Shown here piece by piece: positions 24,956 through 32,500 of a stretch of DNA of 32,500 nucleotides; position 1 is the first letter of the stretch, and each line of letters begins with the position of its first letter. The notes beneath the pieces are model-generated. The model saw only the letters and a program-made list of their open reading frames with translations. It ran no database searches and was not told where the DNA came from. Source of the stretch: Sporodiniella umbellata (Eukaryota > Mucoromycota > Mucoromycetes > Mucorales > Rhizopodaceae); assembly GCA_025677835.1 (NCBI GenBank), contig JAIXMR010000107.1, positions 1-32,500 of the forward strand, written 5' to 3'. A program made the position numbers and the translations under genes.

Positions 24956-27009
24956 CATCTCCTTTTGTCTTGATTATTTATCCTCTTTACGCGATTGACT
25001 CCGCCCCTCTAACAGTGAAAAGAACCCCACACACATCTCACACCCTACATGTCTGTACGTCATTTCTCTTAATTTGTAATAAGAAAACGATGGGTTGAAA
25101 CACTCTTATTTACGGAGATGTTGGCGTCCAATAGAATCAAAGACTTTACTTTATGAAACACATCAAGAAATGCTAATACAAAAACAAAAGAAAGAAAAAA
25201 AAAACTTAAAACATACTTATCTCTATGTATGTATGTATGTATATATATCTTTATACACAAAAAAAAAAAAAAATTAAGGGTCCTGCAGGATCTAGGCTGT
25301 TATTACAGTCAGAGAAAGGCGGTAGACGAAAAAAAACAAGTAAAGTGTCATTTGGCCCCTTATTTGTAGTAAGACAAATGAACTGCTATAAACGGAAAAG
25401 CTTTCTTTCTTGTTATAAAACACCACATGGCAAAGTGCAACGTTTATCTATAGAAAAGATAGAGAGAAAACAAAAGAGCCAAGGCAGACGCAACAGCTTT
25501 TCTTTAGTATTTATACCAAGTGAAGAAAGGAAGGGGTGAAGAAGGAACGAATGGCTTTAAGATTTTGAATCTGGCCAAAGGATAGAGTTGGCTCAGCAAA
25601 CGTGGACAAAGAAAATAAACGATGCTTTTGTTTCAACTCAAAGCGGAGACAGCTGTGATCACCTTTAAGGAGGGAGTTTGAATATCTACCTTTGGAACGT
25701 AAAAAAATGGGCAAAGGCTGTGTGTACAACGCTTTAGAGATGGGTGAGCGTCAAAGAGATGATGGCAATCCAAAGCCAACTGGTTATTGACAAAAAAACA
25801 CGTCACAGGCGAATAAAAAAAAAAAAAAAGGGAGAAAGAGAGAGGCGAATGATTAGGGAGGGAGAATGAAAAACAATGAATAGGTTTGGAGCACAATCGA
25901 TACGTAATGAGAAAGAAAAGAACGTTCTCTGAAGCACAAATCGAGCAGAAAAAGAGCAGGAAAAAGGCAACTGAAGCGTGACCAATCACCGCCGGGCAAT
26001 GTTACTGTGTGTGTCATGCGAATCACATGAAATAGGATTAATTAATCGAAATAGGGCTTGGGTCCACCTTAGCGCTGATTGATTGATTGACGACGGCCTT
26101 GGCTCTGCAATCCATATTACCTAATGACTATGTAACGAAGCAAATGATAACAGTCAAGAACAATGAAACCCTTTGGTTACTTTTGGTTATTTTTAGATGT
26201 GGCGTTGGAAGAAGCCAGCGTTCGAGTATGCTTGTGCCAGTGAAAAGATCAATGAAAACCGCCGTCGTTTTGTTTTTGTTTTTCCCGTTGGTGCTGATTC
26301 CCCTCTCCCCTCCTCCCCCCCCCCTTGCCTCTCCTTTCATATGGGCTGTTGACAATAAAGAGTCGAAAAAACCTGTGTAATTGCCATTTTCGGACATTGT
26401 CAGTTTGCCACACAGAAACCATGAGATTAGAAATAAAAAAATTTAAATAAAAAAAGCCCCAAAAAAGAAGATTGCCATCTGCTTGGGGAGACTTAGGGGA
26501 AGAGATGTGAATAAGCCAAGAGTCAACGACAGGAGTGCTAAGCACGGCTCTGTTTTCATACTTTATTACAAAAAAGCAAGAAAAATCAAGAAAAAAAAAA
26601 AAAAAAAAATATGCAAGACTTCCCTTTTTAAAGACAATTCTTTTCTGGTCATCAAAGATTTGCTTGGTTGCTATATTTGTTTTCTTATCACACTCAATGT
26701 AAGACACTCTCTTTTCTCTCTCTTTCATTCTGCTTTCCACTCCCTTTATTTCTCTTTCTTCTTGTTTCTCCCCTCTTTCTTTTCCAAGCGTCTTTCTTGC
26801 ACAAGCCCATTTTTTTAGAGTTGTTGTTGCCTCTTGGACCCCCTTTATTTCTTGTTTGTTTTTGACATTTGTAGTATTCCGCTCGCCCCCAATCACCTTG
26901 GCTCTTTCACTCTTTTTTCACTCCCTTTTTTAGTAAAACAATTATTTTAGGTAAATATAAACACGCACTTTTTCAACCTTTATACACACAAACCATAAAT
27001 TAGTTGTTG

Positions 27010-27016
27010 TATAAAA
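27010..27016 (+). promoter_or_regulatory. Candidate TATA box of the cyclin gene
   Basis: TATAAAA lies 81 bp before the ATG at 27097, followed by long T-rich tracts and a CTAG-containing leader. Position and sequence fit a fungal core promoter. It is not proven. Confidence 0.4.
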
Positions 27017-27096
27017 TTTCCTTTTTTTTTTTTTTTTTTCTATTCTTTTTTTTTTTTTTTACTTATATTTCTTTTTTCTCTAGCAGAAAACCATAA

Positions 27097-28362
27097 ATGT
27101 CAGTTTTATCCATTCAACAATTCGATGATATCAAGACAGACTATAAGGCTTCGTATACCGAACCAGAAATTTATGCCCTCAATAACATGTTAAGCCGTGA
27201 ACGCCCGATTCAGCATTACTATCATCCGCAACCACACCGCAATCATCAACATCATCATTATCATCATCAAAGGCTACCCTCTGTGACTGCCATCCGCCGT
27301 ACGTCGATTATGAACCACTACAACCGACTTGCTTATGTAGAAGCGCTAGTGGGTAAACAGTATTTTTGATTGTTACTATTTTATTATTTAATTAACGTTT
27401 TATTTCTTTATTTAGACGCAAATGCGATGGCGGTTGAATCTATTTGGAGTATGAAATCGTCCTCGGCAGTAGGGATGAACGTGGTGCCCCTAAGAACATT
27501 TATTCAAGAAGTGCTGAAAAGATCTCGAACGACCTATTCCACCTTACAAACCGCCCTTTTTTATCTGTTTCGCATTCGGTCTTCGATTGTCAGCCATTTA
27601 TCCAGAATGAATCATAGACCACCTTATTGGGAAGATGCCTATGTCAGCTGCGGTAGACGCATGTTCTTGGCCAGTCTCGTTGTAGCATCCAAATTTGTAC
27701 AAGACAAAACCTATCGCAACTCAGCCTGGGCCAAAATTGCCGGTCTGCCCGTAAGCGAGATCAATGCATCCGAAAGAATCTTTCTCAACATGATCGACTA
27801 TCAGCTTTACATATCCCAGCCCACTTTTGAACAATGGTACCAGCTCTTACACATGCACATCGAGGCCAGAACGCACAATAACAACAACAACAACAGCAAC
27901 AGCAGCAGCAATAGCAGCAGCACTGTAAACCACCTTCACCAGTCCTCTGATCTGCCTTTTCACCCTCCTGAGCTCGTACATACCCCCACCAGTCCTTCCA
28001 CCCCACCTTCCTTTTCCCCTAACTCCACCTTTCTTCTTTCCCCTACTCACTTTTTGCCTCAGCAAAAGAAGCAGTCGCAAAAAGAGGATCTCTGCTATCA
28101 TCAACCACATTATCACCCCCACTACCAACATTCTCATCATTCTCATCTTCAACTACATCACCCATTTCATCATCCACAGCCCCAACGTCCCCCTCTCCCA
28201 CTACTCTCCCTCTCCCTGCCAAGCTCAATTCATTCTTCCCCTATTCAGACTCCTTCTCCGGTCAGAACCAGTCAAAAGAGGAAGTTCATAGACGAAGACG
28301 ATGATTTCCGTATTGATTATCATGTTAGTCATGTCAGGCAGTCTTCTAAGCGCTCAAAATAA
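27097..28362 (+). CDS. Pho85-type (PCL/CLG1-like) cyclin
   Basis: Two exons, 27097-27352 and 27416-28362, joined in phase 1 across a 63-nt intron; 400 residues. A His-rich N-terminal segment (~45-58) precedes the cyclin box (~85-230): NAMAVESIWSM, LRTFIQEVLKRSRTTYSTLQ, CGRRMFLASLVVASKFVQD and AWAKIAGLPVSEINASE, the order and wording of fungal Pho85-partner cyclins. Such cyclins steer a CDK toward nutrient and cell-cycle substrates. The C-terminal third is disordered: an Asn/Ser repeat from CAA/CAG-type codons (~239-256), then His/Pro/Ser-rich blocks with SP and TP sites, a basic QKRKF and a final KRSK. Such tails often carry degradation signals, which would suit a short-lived cyclin (inference). 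The specific PCL subtype cannot be named. Confidence 0.87.
27877..27922 (+). repeat. Trinucleotide (AAC/AGC) repeat encoding an Asn/Ser run in the cyclin
   Basis: Near-perfect AAC and AGC units encode an Asn run followed by Ser/Asn. This coding microsatellite is likely length-variable between isolates. Confidence 0.85.
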
Positions 28363-28410
28363 AAAAAAAAAAAGTACTCATGGTTTACTTATAAGATAGC
28401 ACAAAAATAC

Positions 28411-28411
<1 letters not shown>

Positions 28412-28443
<32 letters not shown>
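28412..28443 (+). repeat. A32 homopolymer
   Basis: The longest A run in the window lies about 50 bp after the cyclin stop codon, within the probable 3' untranslated or termination region. Confidence 0.9.
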
Positions 28444-28446
<3 letters not shown>

Positions 28447-28799
28447 GTATATATCTATCTGTATATATACACCCAAAAAAAAACAAAAACAAAAAACCAG
28501 TAAAAATACACACACACACATATATATATATATATAGCAAAGATGACCTCTTTCCTTACCCTACACCTTTCTCTCTTTTACTTTCTATCTTGCCCTGGCT
28601 TTCCTTTTTCTTTTTATTTGGCTCTTTCCCCTTTATAAAGAGAATATATACACCCTTCCTTCACACTCACTTTTATGACACAAACAAAGGAAACTGTTCT
28701 TGTGGCCATACTTGTATAGACATATATACATATATGTATACCCACACACACATCCCTTTCTTTGTTTCTCTCTTTTATCTATGTATGCCCCTTCCGCCA

Positions 28800-28853
28800 C
28801 TGCTACTATTACTATTACTACTACTATTACTATTACCATTACTACTATTACCA
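28800..28853 (+). repeat. Imperfect (ACT)n trinucleotide repeat
   Basis: About 18 units of ACT/ATT/ACC in an intergenic region. It generates the spurious Thr/Ile- and Ser/Asn-rich frames seen there. Confidence 0.85.
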
Positions 28854-29390
28854 CTAAAAGGGAAAGGAACAAGAAAAACACACCTGTGCACTCTTTCTCT
28901 TATATATTTTAGAAGCATCCTTTTTTTTTTTTTTTTTCTGTATATACATCTACACCCACAAAGATGTATATCCGACCCATTGACTATAAAACACCCACCC
29001 ATATTTACATATACTCATATATTCTTATCCCCTCCCCTCTCCTATTCTTATCATCTTATAAACTGTCTCATATTTATTATTCTTATATATTAAAAAAAAA
29101 AAAAAAAGTCATTCATAACCTTATATACCTTTTGTATTATTATTATTTTTATACTAAAATAGAAATCGCTTTCGATCAACTTCTTTTCGTCACACATTTT
29201 TTTTTTTTTTTTTTTTCTTTACATTGACCAATGAAAGTGGAAACGCATACTTGAACAATCTTTCGTCTATCATTGGTTGATTTTGTTTCTCAGTTGAAAA
29301 TGGGATTTTCACTCCCTTTTTTGGTATTTTTCACATTTATTTCTTATAATTTTTCTTCTTGTTTTTATAGAGTCATTTGAATGTTGAGTA

Positions 29391-32300
29391 ATGACAAAGG
29401 TTCATTGTGCAAGACAGACTTCTTGTAGACGTATTGTTTGGGTTGCTTTTGCTAAATGCTGTACTTTTTTGTTTCCTGATGCTTTATTGAATGTTTTGGG
29501 TTTAACGACACAAGGTAAAGCGGTGGTGAATGTTTTTTTTTTTTTTTTTTTTTTTTTTGGTTTTTTTGTTTTTTTTTGTTTTTTTTGTTTACACATCTAC
29601 AAATATATATGTATACGCTTTGAATAATAGCTAGAAAGGGGGCATGGAGAGAAAAGGTTGCTTTGTTTTGCTTGTATCTTTGGATTTCAGCGTTTTTTTG
29701 TTTTTGGTTAGAATATCTCACTACCTTGTTTTGCGATCCTCCCAAGAGTTATAGCTATCAGGAAGTCTATAGCAATCAATCCGCCTTTTCCAGCCTACAC
29801 GGCAAAGTGATTTATTGGGAGAACGAGGGCAACCGTTCTGCCATGACCCAACAGGCCAACCGTTACCCACACTTGGATCTTTCACCCATGTTTCCCAACT
29901 TTATGCTCCTTCAACGAGCCAACGATCAAGCCGATTATGCAAACGAGGACCTTGCGACTTGCATTAGTCGATTCAATCGTTCTGCACAAGCCGATCGCTG
30001 GTTGTCTTTTAAAATGAATCATGATCCTGGCTACCTTGCCAAGGACAACCGCTTGATTTCCTGTCCTATTCCCGGCCATCGCAATCAAACTGGCTCACCT
30101 TGTTTTTACACTGCAGATGATTGGGATCAACTCAACGGGTATCCTAAAAAAGGAGGTAAAAAAAAAAAAAAAAAAAAAAAAAAAGACAAGGTTTTTGGAC
30201 TTTTTCTAAGAAAAACAAAACGTTAGCTGTGAGTTATAGTGAGAGTTATGTGAGTAATTGTACAAGTCTTCCCCACCTGGGAGTCTCTGCTGGACAGGCG
30301 TATGTGATTTTGGACAACGAAGTATTGGACGTGACGGATTATCTCCAGGCGGTGACAGATATTGTGAAGGTAGCGAAAGGCTCGTATTCGAGATCGTTTG
30401 CAGTGGAGCGAATGTTTTTCCCACTGGAGTTGACGATGCTGTTGTTCATCAGCCTGGGGACGGATATTACTGAGGATTTCTATAGTGAGATTCCGAATGC
30501 GCAGATTTATCAGCGGTGCCTCAGCACACTGTTCTATCATGGCATGGTGGAAGGAAACGAGGGGGAGACGGGATGTGCGCATATCAATCTGGCACTGTGG
30601 ATCACGATGGGCTGTTTTTTGCTCTATTTTCTGATCAAGATGAACCTGACGAACCTTTCGCGGCTGTCGTTTGTTCAGCGTGTGCTGTTCAAGTCGCATG
30701 CGCGCCCACCACTGAACCGTGCGTGTCCGCATATACTGCTGCTTATCCCCTTTTTTTCTGAGCCTGCAGAGACCATCCGGTACGCACTCGATTCGCTTGC
30801 CCGCACCACGTATCCAGACAGTCGCAAGATGCTCTTCTTTGTCTGCGACGGCGTCAGTCTTTGTGGCGACCGGACCAACTACCGCCATGTGCTGGACGCG
30901 CTGGGCTATAGCGCGTCAGGCGAGCCCGAGGCTCGGGCGTATGTCTCGCTCGGGCAAGGGCAACGAAGGGTGAACTATGCGCGCGTGTACGCAGGTTTTT
31001 ACGAGTCAGGCAGGCATCGGGTGCCGTTCATGATGGTAGTCAAGGTCGGCTCGCCTGACGAGAACGGCAACCGAGGCAAGCGGGATTCGCTCCTGATCGT
31101 CCTCAGCTTTCTCGAACGCAGCCTGAACCCCGCGCACCATCGCATCCAGCCGCTCGAGTTTGAACTCTACCACCAATGCTCGCATCTGCTTGGCATCCAG
31201 CCCAGTCTTTTCAAATATCTTTTGGTGGCGGATGCGGATATGCAGGTGCAGGACGATGTGCTCGACCGTCTGGCGGCCCGTTTGGAGGCGGACCCGCGCA
31301 TGCTGGCGGTCAGTGGGCATGTTCGACCGGCAAATCCGGAAGAGAACCTGGTGACGATGCTTCAGATCTTTCCTATCTATATGACGCACTATGCCAGTCT
31401 GGCGTACGAGGCTTGTCTGGGCCGCTTGACGACGTTGAACAGTGGCTTTGTGATGTACCGCCTATGGGAACCAGCTTCTGGTAATCCCCCCGTACGTCCC
31501 AGCCATCGCGATTCAAAGCAAGTCCCGGACAGCGATAGTAGCAGTGACGAGAGCGAAGAAGACTCAGCACCGGCTGTGACGACCCCGCCCGAGCTCAAGA
31601 CGCTCCATCCGACCGTGCTTCGTAGTCTTGCCGGCCCACGTCCGGATACGATGCATTTAGAAAACATGCTTCTTTTAGGCGAAGATCTATACCTGGGCCT
31701 GGTCCTGCTCCGGTCTCATCCCCACCACCGGTTTGGATTTGAACCCGAGGCGGTAGCCTATACGAGGCTGCCCAGCCATTTCTTAGGACTTCAGGCACTC
31801 CAACTTCGGCACTTGCGCGCCACGCTTCATACCCAACTCGAGTTCCAACAGAACGCACGCCATCTGGGCCTGATGTACTGGTTTCTATCGATGACCAAGC
31901 TACTGGACATGATCTTTTCTCTGCCGATCATCGTGTACCTGTACAACGTCTTTATCCGTTACTTTATCAGCCACGATTTGGCCTATGCCATCATTGCCGG
32001 TTCGTTTGCGGGATTGATCGTGCTGTACGTCTTTTACTTTGTGGTGCGTCGTCAGTTCAAGTATATTCTGTGGTTTGTGTTGTACTGTCTGGTAGGTGTG
32101 CCCTTGTTCCATCTCTATTTTCCTCTGTGCGCCGTCTGGTGTTCTGATCAGGCCTGTCGCTGGTACGATGTCTGGCCTACGGCCGAAGCTGGCTATCGTG
32201 GCCGTCCTCATGGCTCGCTCTCTGACCAACCCGACGACACCCGCGTGGATCGCTTGAGACTCCAGGCGTTTGAACTCCTCGAGGCAGAAAAGTCGGCCCA

Positions 32301-32500
32301 GAGAGCCAAAGAGGCCGTGGCTCAGTTGGATGCCCAGTTCAAAGATTTTACAGCTCACATCCAGAACCCCTTTGATGACATCCATAGTAAAGAAACCTCG
32401 ACGTTGCATTCTGAATCCAATCTTCCTGCACAACTCAACGCATCCGACGACTCTTGTCATCATTCGATTCTCAGCTTGGAACCTTATCAATTAGACGATG
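29391..32500 (+). CDS. Chitin-synthase-like (GT2) membrane protein with altered catalytic motifs (3' truncated)
   Basis: Exons 29391-29514, 29631-30155 and 30227 to the window end; the frame stays open for >974 residues. N-terminal membrane segments (~15-75) include ARKGAWREKVALFCLYLWIS, as in class IV/V chitin synthases, followed by an extracytoplasmic domain with SSLHGKVIYW. The glycosyltransferase domain shows MVVKVGSPDENGNRGKRDSL (~487-506), VADADMQ (Asp552, Asp554), SGHVRPANPEENLVTML and LNSGFVMYR (~621-629). The usual EDRYLT block reads GEDLYLG (~701) and the acceptor-site QRRRW is replaced by LQLRHL (~741-746); the WGxTR block after the C-terminal membrane helices was not found. An acidic insert (DSDSSSDESEEDS) separates MYR from GED. 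Three C-terminal membrane helices follow. The third exon is clearly richer in GC than every neighbour. It may be non-catalytic, or use another acceptor or donor. An upstream extra exon cannot be excluded. Confidence 0.8.
29533..29558 (+). repeat. T26 homopolymer in the first intron of the chitin-synthase-like gene
   Basis: Lies in intron 29515-29630, followed by further T runs broken by single G residues. It is far from the acceptor, so it is not an ordinary polypyrimidine tract. Confidence 0.85.

Larger units (their letters stand above)
24707..27096. other. 2.4-kb low-complexity intergenic region upstream of the cyclin gene
   Basis: No convincing gene on either strand. The region is purine- or pyrimidine-biased in long blocks: a (TC)n tract at 24935-24955, GA-rich sequence at 25430-25980, CT-rich sequence at 26700-26940, and two T runs (about 27021-27039 and 27047-27060) just before the cyclin start. 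Open frames here (for example 26249-26896 minus) are repetitive in composition and contain no recognisable domain. A long promoter and 5' leader for the cyclin gene is the simplest reading. Confidence 0.6.
28363..29390. other. Low-complexity intergenic region upstream of the chitin-synthase-like gene
   Basis: About 1 kb dominated by simple sequence: an A32 run (28412-28443), a CA/TA tract (about 28508-28535), an imperfect ACT trinucleotide array (28800-28853), a T run near 28921-28937, an A run near 29092-29107 and a T run near 29198-29216. The frame at 28590-29093 is built from this simple sequence and is not credible as a gene. The region should contain the cyclin 3' end and the next promoter. 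Confidence 0.6.

Noticed and set aside
26249..26896. 215-residue minus-strand frame
   Set aside because: It is built from purine-rich low-complexity DNA and poly-Phe from a T run; unlike any protein family and surrounded by similar non-coding sequence.
28412..28443. Retroposed poly(A) tail marking a processed insertion
   Set aside because: No target-site duplication or intronless copy precedes it; it lies in the 3' region of the cyclin gene and matches other homopolymers in the window.
28590..29093. 167-residue forward frame
   Set aside because: It is composed of simple-sequence repeats (ACT array, T runs, TA tracts) and hydrophobic low complexity; no exon signals or domain.
30223..30888. 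221-residue minus-strand open frame
   Set aside because: It is the antisense shadow of the GC-rich chitin-synthase-like exon, where codon bias removes stops on the other strand; it has no recognisable domain.
31900..32490. 196-residue minus-strand open frame
   Set aside because: Same cause: antisense to the membrane-helix region of the chitin-synthase-like gene.
29391..32500. Canonical, fully active chitin synthase
   Set aside because: The QRRRW and EDRYLT blocks needed for that call are altered, so only a chitin-synthase-like label is supported.

Overview
The window reads as nuclear DNA of a filamentous fungus, most likely an early-diverging one (Mucoromycota, Mucorales-like). The evidence is AT-rich intergenic DNA, genes cut by many very short introns (about 43-129 nt, 46 inferred here, nearly all GT..AG), long A/T homopolymers inside introns and spacers, and a gene set combining a mitochondrial malic enzyme, a Cce1/Ydc2 resolvase, a Pho85-type cyclin, a chitin-synthase-family protein and a class III (ADCY10-like) adenylyl cyclase. 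All exon models come from reading frame, splice phase and family similarity recalled by eye. No alignment or RNA evidence was available.

Layout. 1-764 (+): C-terminal part of a Ser/Pro-rich probable transcription factor. 1655-3386 (+): eight-exon ubiquitin-like-domain protein of BAG6/Scythe type. 3477-5625 (-): six-exon mitochondrial malic enzyme. 5626-7333: 1.7 kb AT-rich divergent spacer. 7334-12970 (+): ten-exon, about 1,710-residue soluble-type adenylyl cyclase with an 11-nt microexon. 13380-14207 (+): intronless mitochondrial Holliday-junction resolvase with a SAP domain. 14516-15952 (+): membrane-anchored metallophosphoesterase. 16432-17218 (-) and 17289-17884 (+): two small unassigned genes in head-to-head arrangement, 70 bp apart. 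18078-19304 (-): intact Gag/retropepsin-like ORF whose protease has lost the catalytic Asp, a candidate domesticated retroelement gene. 19444-21270 (-): ecto-nucleotide pyrophosphatase/phosphodiesterase. 21443-22075 (+): four-exon 153-residue protein of unknown function. 22501-24706 (+): eleven-exon D-2-hydroxyglutarate dehydrogenase. 24707-27096: 2.4 kb low-complexity spacer. 27097-28362 (+): Pho85-type cyclin. 29391 to the window end (+): chitin-synthase-like protein with altered catalytic motifs, in unusually GC-rich sequence.

Nothing here behaves as an operon. The genes are ordinary fungal loci, several with mitochondrial roles (malic enzyme, resolvase, D-2-hydroxyglutarate dehydrogenase). 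The most unusual items are the degenerate chitin-synthase paralogue, the Gag-protease-derived gene with a broken active site, and the bicarbonate-type adenylyl cyclase with its microexon. The cyclase is divergently transcribed from a CO2-producing malic enzyme. No tRNA, rRNA, CRISPR array or intact transposon was recognised.
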